DNA of 45,838 nt from Planctomycetota bacterium (GTDB lineage Bacteria; Planctomycetota; Phycisphaerae; SM23-33; FEN-1343). A model generated the notes under the pieces. It did no database searches. It was not told the origin of the DNA and saw only the letters and a program-made list of their open reading frames with translations. This document shows positions 1-8,102 of the stretch, in pieces (within the stretch, counting starts at the first letter, position 1; each line of letters opens with the position of its first letter). The stretch covers positions 1 through 45,838 of the forward strand of contig JAAYZK010000468.1 of assembly GCA_012514895.1 (NCBI GenBank), given 5' to 3'. A program made the translations under genes and the position numbers.

Positions 1-1234
1 GGAGCTGCGGGACGTGCGGACCGTGGCGTTCATCGACCCCAACGCCCTCAGCGCCGGCGCCTGGCTGGCCCTGAACGCCGACGAAATCGTCATGGCCCCC
101 CACGCCAGCATCGGCGACTCGGCCCCCGTCTCGATGGCGGGCGATCTGGGCGACGTCGAGCGCGAGAAGGCGGAAAGCTACCTGCGGTCGGAATTCCGCA
201 ACGCCGCCGAAGCGCACGGCTACTGGCCGGTCCTCGTCGAGGCGATGGTCAGCCGCGACATGGAGGTCTGGCTCATCGAGAACACGACGACCGGCGAGCG
301 CCTCTACGTTCAGCGCGGCAGCGACTGGGTCGATGACGAGGGCAAACCGGCCGCAGGCTGGCGGCGCGTCCGCGTGGTGGTCGCCGAGGGCAGACTGCTG
401 ACGGTGACGACGTCGGAGGCGATGCGGCTGGGATTCGTAACCAAGATCGTGCCGGACATGCAGGGCCTGCGGGAGGCCTACAACATCACCGAAGACCCCG
501 TCGTACTGGCCGACACGTGGAGCGAGGGCCTGGTCGCCTTCCTGACCTCCCCGGCCGTCACGGGCGTCCTGGTGATGCTGGCGCTGTTGTTCGGCTACGT
601 CGAGTTGAACACCCCCGGCTTCGGCGTCGGGGGGATCCTGGCGCTGATCTGCCTGGCGGTCCTGTTCGGCAGCCGCTTCCTGACGGGCCTGGCGCAGTGG
701 TGGGAGATCGTGGTGTTCGCCGTGGGGGTGATCCTGGTGCTGGTGGAGATCTTCGTCATTCCCGGTTTCGGCGTGGTGGGGCTGCTGGGCGGGATCCTCT
801 GCGTGGTGGGGCTGCTGGCGATCCTCATCGGCAATCCCCCCGGCGAACTGCCGATCCCCTCGCCGGGGCTGATCATGGACAGCTTCCTGAACGGGCTGCT
901 GGCGTTGACGCTGGGGTTCCTCGGCGGGGTGGTCCTGTGCGCGATCGTCGCGCGCTTCCTCCCGCACATCCCCATCGCCGGGCGGCTCATCCTGCCCGAG
1001 ACGGAGACCGGCGACTCGCGGCCCTTCGACAGCGACTCGCCGGTCAGTCGCATCGAGGTGGGGCGGCAGGGCGTCACGGAGACCTACTGCCGCCCGGCCG
1101 GCAAGGCGCGGTTCGGCGACGACCTGGTCGACGTCGTCACCGAGGGCCGCTTCCTGGCGGCGGGCACGACGGTGGTGGTGCAGCGCAACCTGGGCAACCG
1201 CCTGGTGGTCGCCCCCGCCGAGGCAACGGCCTGA
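1..1234 (+). CDS. NfeD-family membrane-anchored ClpP-class serine protease, 5' end cut by window
   Basis: The reading frame is open to the left edge, so the N-terminus is missing; a GTG at 14 is only an internal codon. Counting from that GTG, the motif SAGAW (Ser13) and Lys52 in REKAES match the Ser-Lys dyad of NfeD1-type proteases, about 39 residues apart as in the family. Several hydrophobic segments follow (about residues 175-310), carrying the NfeD signature GYVELNTPGFGVGG and a second copy, EIFVIPGFGVVG. The last ~70 residues look like the NfeD OB-fold. Known members cleave hydrophobic stretches of membrane proteins and pair with stomatin/flotillin-type scaffolds. It is first in an operon with a second NfeD gene (10 nt gap, RBS AAAGGAG) and a FloA-like gene. 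The family call is secure; the substrate is unknown. Confidence 0.9.
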   Translation, partial: ELRDVRTVAFIDPNALSAGAWLALNADEIVMAPHASIGDSAPVSMAGDLGDVEREKAESYLRSEFRNAAEAHGYWPVLVEAMVSRDMEVWLIENTTTGERLYVQRGSDWVDDEGKPAAGWRRVRVVVAEGRLLTVTTSEAMRLGFVTKIVPDMQGLREAYNITEDPVVLADTWSEGLVAFLTSPAVTGVLVMLALLFGYVELNTPGFGVGGILALICLAVLFGSRFLTGLAQWWEIVVFAVGVILVLVEIFVIPGFGVVGLLGGILCVVGLLAILIGNPPGELPIPSPGLIMDSFLNGLLALTLGFLGGVVLCAIVARFLPHIPIAGRLILPETETGDSRPFDSDSPVSRIEVGRQGVTETYCRPAGKARFGDDLVDVVTEGRFLAAGTTVVVQRNLGNRLVVAPAEATA

Positions 1235-1244
1235 AAGGAGAACC

Positions 1245-1763
1245 ATGGCTGCTGACGTGCTGCTCATCCTGGCGCTGGTGGTCGGGGGCATGCTGCTGTT
1301 CTTCGCCGAGATCTGCACCCCCACGTTCGGCGTGCTGGGCGTCTCGGCGCTGGCCTGCCTGGTCGCCGCCGTCTGGAAATGTTTCCTCCTCTCGCCGGTG
1401 GCCGGCTTCGTCGCCCTGACGGTGATGATCATCGGCCTGCCGATCTACCTGTCGCTGCTGGTGCGCCTGCTGCCCAGGCTGCCCATCGGCCGGCGGCTCG
1501 TCCTCCGCAAGCTGGAGATCGACCGCGGCTCGGGGGTGCCCGAGGCGATCGAGAACGAGACCCTCATCGGCGCCGAGGGCGTCACCAGCTCGGTGCTGCG
1601 GCCCAGCGGGGTCGTCACCATCGCCGGCCGCCGCCTCGTGGCCACCGCCGAGAGCGGATTCCTCCCCGAGAACACGCCCGTCCGCGTGATCCGTTCGTCG
1701 GGGCTGAACCTCGTGGTCCGCCCGATCGAGGCGCCCGCCGGCGACAAGGACGCCGCGCCGTGA
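1245..1763 (+). CDS. Short NfeD-like membrane protein
   Basis: A 172-residue protein starting at ATG 1245, with AAAGGAG directly upstream (1234-1240). It has two hydrophobic blocks (about residues 4-36 and 48-75), including the NfeD motif FAEICTPTFGVLG. A C-terminal soluble part (about 95-165), with the pattern IGAEGVTSSVLRPSGVVTIAGRR, fits the NfeD OB-fold. It lacks the protease domain, so it corresponds to the short NfeD2 class that in other bacteria is encoded next to the flotillin-like FloA. Its stop overlaps the next gene's GTG start (GTGA, 1760-1763), implying translational coupling. The likely role is assembly of membrane microdomains with a flotillin-like partner (inference from family and context). 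Confidence 0.85.
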   Translation: MAADVLLILALVVGGMLLFFAEICTPTFGVLGVSALACLVAAVWKCFLLSPVAGFVALTVMIIGLPIYLSLLVRLLPRLPIGRRLVLRKLEIDRGSGVPEAIENETLIGAEGVTSSVLRPSGVVTIAGRRLVATAESGFLPENTPVRVIRSSGLNLVVRPIEAPAGDKDAAP

Positions 1764-2242
1764 CCCTGGCGGTCGACTGGCGGCCGGCGCTGGCCCTGGC
1801 GGCGATCGTGGCCGCCGCGATGGTGCTGCTGGCCCTCGCCCGCGCGGGTCTGCAGTGGTGGAAGCTGCGGCGGGCGAAGATCCCCCTGCCGTTCGGAACG
1901 CTCCTGCGCCTCCGCCGGCGCGGGATCTCCCCCGGTCGGATCGCCGCCGCCCACTGGCTGACGACGGAACTGGGCTACGCCATCCCCATCGACATCTGGG
2001 TGGGCCTGACGATGTTCCACGTGGACATCGTCGAACTGGCCAAGGCCCTGGCCCTGGCCGACCGGCACCGCATCGCCACCGCCATCGGCACGCTGGGCGC
2101 CGCCGCCATGGCCGGGTACGATCCGCTGGAGGTGGTGCGGGCCGCCCACCGGCGCGGCCTGACCGAACTGACCGCGGCCCATCTGAACGAACTGGACCGG
2201 TGGGACCTCACCCGCGAGGGCGAAGAGGCGCCGCAGGAGTGA
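1760..2242 (+). CDS. FloA (YqfA)-like N-terminal region only, 160 aa
   Basis: It starts at GTG 1760, overlapping the nfeD stop by 4 nt. One N-terminal membrane segment (about residues 10-30) is followed by a basic stretch and a helical region with the pattern IPLPFGTLLRLRRRGISP, then ADRHRIATAIGTLGAAAMAG and YDPLEVVRAA. This parallels the start of FloA/YqfA (LRRVIPNKIV, then AAQRANIEL, CAAIDLAGRDVLEAVQ). FloA is about 330 residues, with an SPFH domain and a Glu/Ala-rich coiled coil; both are absent here, since the gene ends with a normal stop soon after the match. The position behind two nfeD genes supports the relationship. It could be a truncated FloA or a dedicated short partner of NfeD. 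Confidence is moderate because the match was made by eye. Confidence 0.6.
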   Translation: MTLAVDWRPALALAAIVAAAMVLLALARAGLQWWKLRRAKIPLPFGTLLRLRRRGISPGRIAAAHWLTTELGYAIPIDIWVGLTMFHVDIVELAKALALADRHRIATAIGTLGAAAMAGYDPLEVVRAAHRRGLTELTAAHLNELDRWDLTREGEEAPQE

Positions 2243-2259
2243 GGGGCGCCGCCTCGCGG

Positions 2260-2411
2260 GAAATCCGAAGCACGAAGCACGAAATACGAGACAAACCTCA
2301 AAACGGCGATGAAGACGGCAAGCAACCAAACGGCGAGTCCCGTTGTTTGGTGCTTCTCCGTTTTCGCGTTTCGGATTTGTTTCGTATTTCGTGCTTCGTG
2401 CTTCGGATTTC
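2260..2411. repeat. Long palindromic element with 36-bp inverted arms
   Basis: The left arm 2260-2295 and right arm 2376-2411 are reverse complements over 36 bases with one mismatch. Both are built from the units GAAATCCGAAGCACGAAGC and ACGAAATACGA. The 80-base centre (2296-2375) contains further complementary pieces (CCAAACGG/CCGTTGTTTGG and CAAAACGG/CCGTTTTCG), so the whole element can fold as one long hairpin. It is clearly more AT-rich than its surroundings. No transposase is present, which suggests a non-autonomous REP or MITE-like element. It fills the gap between the floA-like gene and the FAD oxidoreductase. Confidence 0.85.
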
Positions 2412-2469
2412 AGAGTGCCCGTGAACCCGCGCGGCATGGAACCATTGCTGAACGTGAAAGGACTCCTCC

Positions 2470-3732
2470 ATGTGTGCCACCCCTGAAACGGTTGACGTTC
2501 TCGTCTGCGGCGCCGGCCCGGCCGGCCTGGGCGCGGCCCTGGCGGCGGCGAGGAACGGGGCGCGGACGATGCTCCTGGAGCGCGAAAGCGTGCTGGGGGG
2601 GATGTGGACGACGGCGCTGGTCATGCCCGTCTTCGACGCCGCCAACAAGGGCGGACTGTGCCGCGAGATCCACGAGGCGATGACCGCCGGAGGGTGGGCC
2701 GGCTGGTGGGCCAAGCCCGACCCCGCCGGGGCCGGCCGCCGCGAGCCGATCTACCACGTCGGCCACATGGCGGCCCTGTTCGACCGGCTCGTCGCCGGGG
2801 CGGGCGTCCGCCTCCAGACGCACACGATCGCCGACGAGGCGATCGTCGAGGACGGGCGGGTCGTCGGGGCGGTCGCTCACTCCAAGAGCGGGCCGCAGCC
2901 CATCCGCGCCGCCGTCACGATCGACTGCACCGGCGACGGCGACATCGCCGCCGCGGCCGGGTGCGAGCACCGCATGGGGCGCGACGGGGACGGCGCCTGC
3001 CAGCCGGCGACGCTGTACGCCCTGGTCGGCGGCGCGCCGCCCGAGCTGGTCTATCCGCCCAGCCTCCTGGAGGCGGTCGGCAAGGCCGGCGGCGCGTTGA
3101 GCTACGCGCACCCCTACCTGTTCCCCCAGGCCGGCTCGCCGGGCGTGTCGCTGCTGATGTGCACGCACCTGTACCACGTCGACGCCACCGACGCCGCGTC
3201 GGTGACGGCGGCCGAGGTCGAGGGGCGCCGCCAGATCGTCCGGGCCATCGAGTGGCTCCGCGCCGGCGACGACCGCTTCGCGTCGCTGCACCTGATCCAC
3301 TTCGCCGGGCAGATCGGCATCCGCGAGGGCCGGCGGATCCTCGGCCTGCACTACCTGACGGCCGACGAGGTCGCCGCCGGGTGCAGGTTCGACGACGGGA
3401 TCTGCACCGCGACGTTCAACATCGACATCCACGTCCCCGACGCCGGCCACCGGGGCCAGCAGCTCCAGGCCGTGCCCGCCTACGAGATCCCCCTGCGCTG
3501 CCTGCTGCCGGCCGACCGGCGGGGGCTGATGGTCGCCGGCCGGTGCATCTCCGGCGACGCGATCGCCCATGCCTCCTACCGCGTCACCGGCAACGCCGTC
3601 GCGCTGGGCGAAGCCGCCGGCCTCGCCGCCGCGATGGCCGTCCGCCAGGGCTGCGACCCCGCCGACCTCGACGGCGCCGAGGTGCGGGCCGCACTGGAGG
3701 CGTACCGGGGCGAAGCGACGCGCGCGGCGTAA
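2470..3732 (+). CDS. FAD-dependent oxidoreductase (FAD_oxidored family)
   Basis: A 420-residue protein starting at ATG 2470, with AAAGGA 8 nt upstream. The N-terminal dinucleotide-binding fold is clear: VLVCGAGPAGLGAALAAA (GxGxxG at about residues 13-18), an acidic strand end LLERE at 36-40, and GG at the flavin site (VLGGMW). A second conserved piece, TIDCTGDGDIAAAAGC, and the C-terminal AGRCISGDAIAHASYRVTGNAVALGEAAG complete the FAD-binding pattern of the PF12831 type. Planctomycetes carry many such proteins, often beside sugar or polyol enzymes; the substrate cannot be read. It is preceded by the palindrome and followed by an unrelated gene with its own promoter. No signal peptide is evident, so it is probably cytoplasmic. 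Confidence 0.85.
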   Translation: MCATPETVDVLVCGAGPAGLGAALAAARNGARTMLLERESVLGGMWTTALVMPVFDAANKGGLCREIHEAMTAGGWAGWWAKPDPAGAGRREPIYHVGHMAALFDRLVAGAGVRLQTHTIADEAIVEDGRVVGAVAHSKSGPQPIRAAVTIDCTGDGDIAAAAGCEHRMGRDGDGACQPATLYALVGGAPPELVYPPSLLEAVGKAGGALSYAHPYLFPQAGSPGVSLLMCTHLYHVDATDAASVTAAEVEGRRQIVRAIEWLRAGDDRFASLHLIHFAGQIGIREGRRILGLHYLTADEVAAGCRFDDGICTATFNIDIHVPDAGHRGQQLQAVPAYEIPLRCLLPADRRGLMVAGRCISGDAIAHASYRVTGNAVALGEAAGLAAAMAVRQGCDPADLDGAEVRAALEAYRGEATRAA

Positions 3733-3781
3733 CGCGCGAGGCGCCGCTGCCGCACCCTGCGCTCAGGCCTCCATCCGGCGA

Positions 3782-3810
3782 TTCCCTTCGGCGGTCCGGC
3801 GGGGTACAAT
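3782..3810 (+). promoter_or_regulatory. Candidate promoter for the 3819 gene, near-leaderless
   Basis: A -10 box TACAAT at 3805-3810 lies 17 nt after a weak -35 (TTCCCT, 3782-3787). The predicted start of transcription is about 3817, two bases before the ATG at 3819. No ribosome binding site is visible. Confidence 0.5.
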
Positions 3811-3818
3811 CCCCCCCT

Positions 3819-5939
3819 ATGGCACCTGGCATGACCTTCAGACGTTACGGCCGGTCGACCCACCTGCGGCTCGGCACGGCGGCGGACCTGGCCCATGCAC
3901 TGGAGTTGGATCGCGCCCGCTGGGTGGCGACCGTCGCGCCGCTGACCGCGCTCAACGGCGACACGGGCCTGCCGGCCCTGCTGGCGGCGCCTGGGGCGCA
4001 GCGCCTGACGTGCGAGGACGTCGCCGACGGCATCCGGTGGATGCTCGCGACGCTGCGCGACACGACGGGCGTCGACGACGGCAGCGACCGGCTCCACGCG
4101 GCGCTGATCAACCCCGAGGCGCCCGACGGGCCGGCCATCCTCGAAGCCCTGCGCCGCATGCTCCACCGCCTCGGCCGCACCGCCGATGAGGCCGCGACCC
4201 TGGCGGAGGTCCGCCGGATCAAGTCGCAGGTCGAGTCCACGCCGGTCAGCGCGTGCGGGATCGTCCTGCCGCAGGCGGTCGCCGACGGGGCCCTGCGGGG
4301 CTTCATCGCCGACATCATCGCCACCACCGGCGGCGCGCCGCACCCCAGCGGCCAGCCGGGGGTCGGGCCGGCGGAGCTCGATCGCTTCCTGGCCGCGTCG
4401 GCCGCGTGGCTGGCCTGGCACGACCGCGGGGCCTGCCCGGAGGGGTCGGCCACCGAGATCTGCCCCCTGGGCGCCGCCACGGCCGAGGCGTACGACGCCC
4501 TGGAGGCGGTCCGCGCGAAGGTCGACCTGTTCTTCGCCCAGTGCGAGGCGGCGGCGCTGGACGAGCGCCTCGTGGGGCGGATGGGCTGGACAGAGGCGGA
4601 GCTGGCCCAACTGGACCTCGACGACGCATCGGCCATCGAGCGCCTCCTGCGCGAGGCGCCCCTGGCGGCGCCGACGCCCCGGCGGGTGCTCGACCTGGGC
4701 GGGCCGGTCAACCCCTACCACGCCGACGCCCTGGGCCGTTTCGTCCGCCTGGCCGCCGCACCGGCGCTGGGCGAGGCGCCGGCGGCGCTGTCGGCGGCGC
4801 AGTGGCGCCAGGTGAAGGCGTTCTACGAGCCCCGCCGCCGCTGGCTGGCCGAACGGCCCGACACGCCCGCCGCGACGTTGGGAGCCCAGACGCTGCGCGC
4901 CTACCAGGACGGGCGCTTCGCCGCGGCGGTGCGCGAGCGGATCGCCGCCGGGCAGGCGACGGCCCTGGAACTCGACGCGATCCACCTGACCGAGAAGCTC
5001 CTGGCCTGCCAGGCGCACCTGCTCGACCTGACGCGGAACTTCGTGAGCTTCCCCCACCTGTACGAGCCCGGCCGCCGGGCGATGTTCGAGATGGGCAGCC
5101 TGGTGATGGACGGCCGGCGGTTCGACCTGGCGATCCGCGCCGAGGACGTCAAGGCCCACGCCGCCGTCGCGGCGTCGTCGGGGATGTTCCTGCTGTACCT
5201 CCAGCTCGAAGGGCCCGCCGGCCCCCCGCCGGTGGAGCTGGCCGTCCCGGTGACCAGCGGCGGGCGCGGCAACCTGTCGGTGGGCAAACGGGGCGTGTTC
5301 TACGACGTGCACGGCGTCGAGACGCCGGCGCGGGTCGTGCACATCGTCGACAACCCCATCAGCCTGCGCGAGGCGGTCGTCGCCCCGTTCAGGCGTCTGG
5401 GCAAGCTGTTCACCGGCAAGATCGAGGCCCTCACCGCCACGGCCGAGAAGCAACTGGACGCCCAGGCCCAGGCCGCCATGGCGCCCAAGGCGGCGGCCCC
5501 AGCGGCGGCGGCGCCTTCGCCGATGCTGGGCGGGGGGATGCTCATGGGCGCCGGCGTGGCGATCGCCGCCCTCAGTTCCGCCCTGGCGTACATCGCCAAG
5601 GTCGCCTCCGACGCCGGGGCCTGGTCGATGCTCTGGGGCCTCCTGGGCGGGGTCCTGGCCGCGGCGCTGCTGGTGATGATCCCCACCACGATCCTCGCCT
5701 TCGGCCGCCTCCGCCGGCGCGACCTCAGCGCGATCCTCGAAGGCTCCGGCTGGGCCATCAATGCCCGCATGCGCCTCACGCACCGCCAGAGCATCACCTT
5801 CACCCACCGCCCGCCCTACCCGCGCGGCTCGCGGATCGAGGGGCGCCGGGTGTGGCTGTGGATCGTCGCGCTGGCGCTGGTGTCCTCCGGCGTCGTCGGC
5901 GGGGCGATCACGGCCGCCCTGAAGCTCCTGGGACGGTAA
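3819..5939 (+). CDS. Large conserved membrane-associated protein of unknown function (706 aa)
   Basis: The start is ATG 3819; ATG 3831 in the same frame is an alternative. About 560 soluble residues come first, then three hydrophobic segments at roughly 569-592, 604-628 and 678-703. The N-terminal part (LNGDTGL...LTCEDVADGIRWML, then INPEAPDGPAILEALRRMLHRLG) has the layout of a family often labelled EF-hand-like in databases, but the Ca-binding Asp pattern looks degenerate here. The middle holds well-formed motifs: NFVSFPHLYEPGRRAMFEMG, LVMDGRRFDL, AVPVTSGGRGNLSVGKRGVFYD and IVDNPISLREAVVAPF. Between the first two membrane segments and the third lies GWAINARMRLT. No catalytic signature was recognised. 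The linker before the membrane part is Ala-rich (APAAAAPSP). It is monocistronic by spacing. I recognise the architecture but not a function. Confidence 0.75.
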   Translation: MAPGMTFRRYGRSTHLRLGTAADLAHALELDRARWVATVAPLTALNGDTGLPALLAAPGAQRLTCEDVADGIRWMLATLRDTTGVDDGSDRLHAALINPEAPDGPAILEALRRMLHRLGRTADEAATLAEVRRIKSQVESTPVSACGIVLPQAVADGALRGFIADIIATTGGAPHPSGQPGVGPAELDRFLAASAAWLAWHDRGACPEGSATEICPLGAATAEAYDALEAVRAKVDLFFAQCEAAALDERLVGRMGWTEAELAQLDLDDASAIERLLREAPLAAPTPRRVLDLGGPVNPYHADALGRFVRLAAAPALGEAPAALSAAQWRQVKAFYEPRRRWLAERPDTPAATLGAQTLRAYQDGRFAAAVRERIAAGQATALELDAIHLTEKLLACQAHLLDLTRNFVSFPHLYEPGRRAMFEMGSLVMDGRRFDLAIRAEDVKAHAAVAASSGMFLLYLQLEGPAGPPPVELAVPVTSGGRGNLSVGKRGVFYDVHGVETPARVVHIVDNPISLREAVVAPFRRLGKLFTGKIEALTATAEKQLDAQAQAAMAPKAAAPAAAAPSPMLGGGMLMGAGVAIAALSSALAYIAKVASDAGAWSMLWGLLGGVLAAALLVMIPTTILAFGRLRRRDLSAILEGSGWAINARMRLTHRQSITFTHRPPYPRGSRIEGRRVWLWIVALALVSSGVVGGAITAALKLLGR

Positions 5940-6023
5940 CATGATCGTGACCGAGCCTGCTTCCTGGCACTGCGGAACTCCATGCGAATCATCAGATCAG
6001 GTGCCTGCGAGGCTTCGAACAGA

Positions 6024-6115
6024 GGCTTCAGGCTTGAGGCTTCAGGCTTCAGGTACGGCCAAGACGGCTCCCGGCCGTCGTCGTTCCTGAAGCCCGGAGC
6101 CTGAAGCCTGAAGCC
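6024..6115. repeat. Imperfect 34-bp inverted repeat of CTTCAGG units (REP-like hairpin)
   Basis: This sits in the roughly 300-base gap 5940-6240, which has no gene. The left arm 6024-6057 and right arm 6082-6115 pair with four mismatches, and the loop holds a further 6-bp stem (GACGGC/GCCGTC, 6063-6079). The arms are made of tandem GGCTTCAGG-type units and end in CAGGTACGG. Related fragments recur at 8099, 9776, 15720 and 16551. The rest of the gap shows only the promoter at 6163. Confidence 0.8.
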
Positions 6116-6162
6116 TGCCGTTGGCCTTCGGGGTGGATCGAACCTCGTGCGCGGGAAGTCGA

Positions 6163-6191
6163 TTGAACGGCCCGAGCGGCTCCGGTAGCAT
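6163..6191 (+). promoter_or_regulatory. Promoter of the Gfo/Idh/MocA gene
   Basis: TTGAAC (6163-6168), a 17-nt spacer and TAGCAT (6186-6191) make a good sigma-70-type promoter with transcription starting near 6198. The in-frame ATG at 6190 lies inside the -10 box, so it cannot be the start if this promoter is used. Confidence 0.65.
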
Positions 6192-6240
6192 GGACGGAGC
6201 ATCCGACAGTGTGTCCGGGATCCGGGACTCCGGCAGGTCC

Positions 6241-7398
6241 GTGCCGCCGGGACCGTCGATCGCGGGAAGAAGGAGCAGAGCCATCAGCGCTTCGAATCGG
6301 CCGGTTTTCCGTGTCGGCATCGCCGGGCAGGGCCGCAGCGGGTACAAGATCCACGCCGACTGGCTGACCCAGGCGACCGATCAGTACAGGATCGTGGCCG
6401 TCGCCGACCAGGTGCCGCAGCGCCGCCAGGACGCGCAGGAGCAGTTCGGCGCCCGCGTCTATTCCGACTACGGCGAGATGCTGGCCGACGGCGGGTTCGA
6501 CCTGTTCGTCAACGCCCTGCCGACGCCGCTGCACGTGCCGGCCACGCTGGCGGCCCTCGAGGCCGGCTGCCACGTGCTGTGCGAGAAGCCCATGGCCCCG
6601 ACGGTCGAGCGGTTCGACGCCATGGTGGCCGCCGCCGGGCGGGCCGGGCGGGTGCTGGCGCCGTTCCAGAACAACCGCTACCAGCCGTTCTTCCAGCGGA
6701 TGCTCCAGGTGATCGATTCGGGAGTGCTCGGACGGATCCTCCACGTCCGCAGTTGCTGGGGGGCGTTCGAGCGGCGGTGGGACTGGCAGACGTTCCAGGT
6801 GAACCTCGGCGGCTGCCTGTTCAACACCGGCCCGCACGCGGTGGACCAGGCCCTGTGCTTCTTCCCCGAGTCGGTCACGCCCTCGGTCTTCTGCCGCATG
6901 GGCTGCTACAACGAACTGGGGGGCGACGCCAACGATTTCTGCGCCCTGACGCTCTACGCCCCGGACGGCCCGACCGTGGAGGTGCACATCTCCCACTACC
7001 AGGCCTACCGCCAGGGCGACATGTACGCGGTCAACGGCACCCGCGGCGGCCTGACGGGCGGGCACAGCCGCCTCCGCTGGAAGTACTACGACGGCGCCAA
7101 GGTGCCGCGCCATGACATCTGGCGGCCCTGGTCGCACCAGCGGGAGTACCCGCGCGAGACGCTGCCGTGGCAGGAGCAGGAGTGGGTGCTGGATGAATCC
7201 ACGGCCGGCAAGGCCGTCGGCTACACGCTGCGTTCGTACAACGTCGGCATCAAGGCCGTCTACGACAGCCTCTACCGCACGCTGACCGAAGGGGCGCCCC
7301 CGGCGGTGTCGCTCGCCGAGGTCCGCCGGCAGATCGCCGTCCTGGAAGAGGCCCACCGCCAGAACCCGCTGCCCCAGACCACCACGCAGTGGCCGTAG
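6241..7398 (+). CDS. Gfo/Idh/MocA family NAD(P)-dependent sugar dehydrogenase
   Basis: The Rossmann motif FRVGIAGQGRSG, the family hallmark CEKPMA (catalytic-region Lys) and NTGPHAVDQAL (His/Asp of the active site) place it in the GFO/IDH/MocA oxidoreductases, which oxidise or reduce sugars, inositols or their acids with NAD(P). The length, about 375-385 residues, is normal. The start is uncertain: the nearest canonical codon is GTG 6241, which adds about 20 unusual residues before the fold. An ideal ribosome binding site AAGAAGGAG (6267-6275) sits 7 nt before an in-frame ATC at 6283, which would start the protein eight residues before the Rossmann strand, as is typical. It ends 12 nt before the tail of tmk, which is convergent. 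The substrate is unknown. Confidence 0.88.
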   Translation: MPPGPSIAGRRSRAISASNRPVFRVGIAGQGRSGYKIHADWLTQATDQYRIVAVADQVPQRRQDAQEQFGARVYSDYGEMLADGGFDLFVNALPTPLHVPATLAALEAGCHVLCEKPMAPTVERFDAMVAAAGRAGRVLAPFQNNRYQPFFQRMLQVIDSGVLGRILHVRSCWGAFERRWDWQTFQVNLGGCLFNTGPHAVDQALCFFPESVTPSVFCRMGCYNELGGDANDFCALTLYAPDGPTVEVHISHYQAYRQGDMYAVNGTRGGLTGGHSRLRWKYYDGAKVPRHDIWRPWSHQREYPRETLPWQEQEWVLDESTAGKAVGYTLRSYNVGIKAVYDSLYRTLTEGAPPAVSLAEVRRQIAVLEEAHRQNPLPQTTTQWP

Positions 7399-7410
7399 CA
7401 CGGCCCTCGC

Positions 7411-8067
7411 CTATCGCCGAGCCCACGCGATGACCGCCTCGCGCACGCGCTGGGCCACCTCGTCGACCGATCCGGCAGCGTCGACGACCGCGAAGCGATC
7501 GGGGCGGACGGCGGCCTGGCGGAGGAACCCCTCGCGGACGCGCTGGTGGAAGGCCAGGCCCTTGGCCTCCACGCGGTCGGGCGCGCGGGCGAGGCGCCCC
7601 AGGCCGTGCGAGGCGTCGATGTCCAGCAGGATCGTCAGGTCCGGCCAGGTCCGACCGACGGCGACGTCGGCGACGCGGAGAATCCCGTCGGCGTCGGCGC
7701 CGCCGGCGCCCTGGTAGGCGACGGTCGCCGAAACGAAGCGGTCGCAGACCACGCAGGCCCCGCCGGCCAGCGCCGGGCGGACGACCTCGGCGACGAGCTG
7801 GGCGCGCGAGGCCATGTAGAGCATCGTCTCGCACGTCACGGTCATCTCCGCGCAGGCCGGGTCCAGCAGGATGGCGCGGATCCGCCGCCCGATGGCGGTC
7901 CCGCCGGGGTCCTGGGCGCGGACGACCGTCACGCCCAGCTCGCGGATCCACGCGTCGAGGCGCTCCAACTGGGTGCTCTTGCCCGCGCCGTCCGGGCCGT
8001 CCATCACGAGAAATGCCCCGCGCAACCTGTCGGATACCTCGGCCATGCTCTGGCGCCTGTCGTTCAT
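7411..8067 (-). CDS. tmk: Thymidylate kinase
   Basis: A 218-residue dTMP kinase (dTMP + ATP to dTDP + ADP). The P-loop DGPDGAGKST is at about residues 23-32, the DRFVSATVAYQG motif binds dTMP, and the lid region RAPDRVEAKGLAFHQRVREGF follows the usual R..DR.E...F..RVR pattern. The start at ATG 8067 was chosen because a -10 box ends 6 nt upstream of it. A second ATG at 8046 is possible but also lacks a convincing ribosome binding site. An upstream extension to 8124 would run into repeat sequence. It lies divergently next to dnaN, so two replication genes share one regulatory gap. Confidence 0.93.
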   Translation of the reverse strand: MNDRRQSMAEVSDRLRGAFLVMDGPDGAGKSTQLERLDAWIRELGVTVVRAQDPGGTAIGRRIRAILLDPACAEMTVTCETMLYMASRAQLVAEVVRPALAGGACVVCDRFVSATVAYQGAGGADADGILRVADVAVGRTWPDLTILLDIDASHGLGRLARAPDRVEAKGLAFHQRVREGFLRQAAVRPDRFAVVDAAGSVDEVAQRVREAVIAWARR

Positions 8068-8073
8068 GGCTAC

Positions 8074-8102
8074 ACTATGGCGGCTCGCCGGGCTGAACGC
8101 AA
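8074..8102 (-). promoter_or_regulatory. tmk promoter, predicted leaderless
   Basis: On the minus strand, TTGCGT (8102-8097), a 17-nt spacer and CATAGT (8079-8074) place +1 at 8067, exactly the A of the tmk ATG. No Shine-Dalgarno sequence precedes that ATG. Confidence 0.55.

Noticed and set aside
6190-6192. ATG 6190 as the start of the Gfo/Idh/MocA gene
   Set aside because: It lies inside a well-formed -10 box (TTGAAC-17-TAGCAT) and has no RBS.
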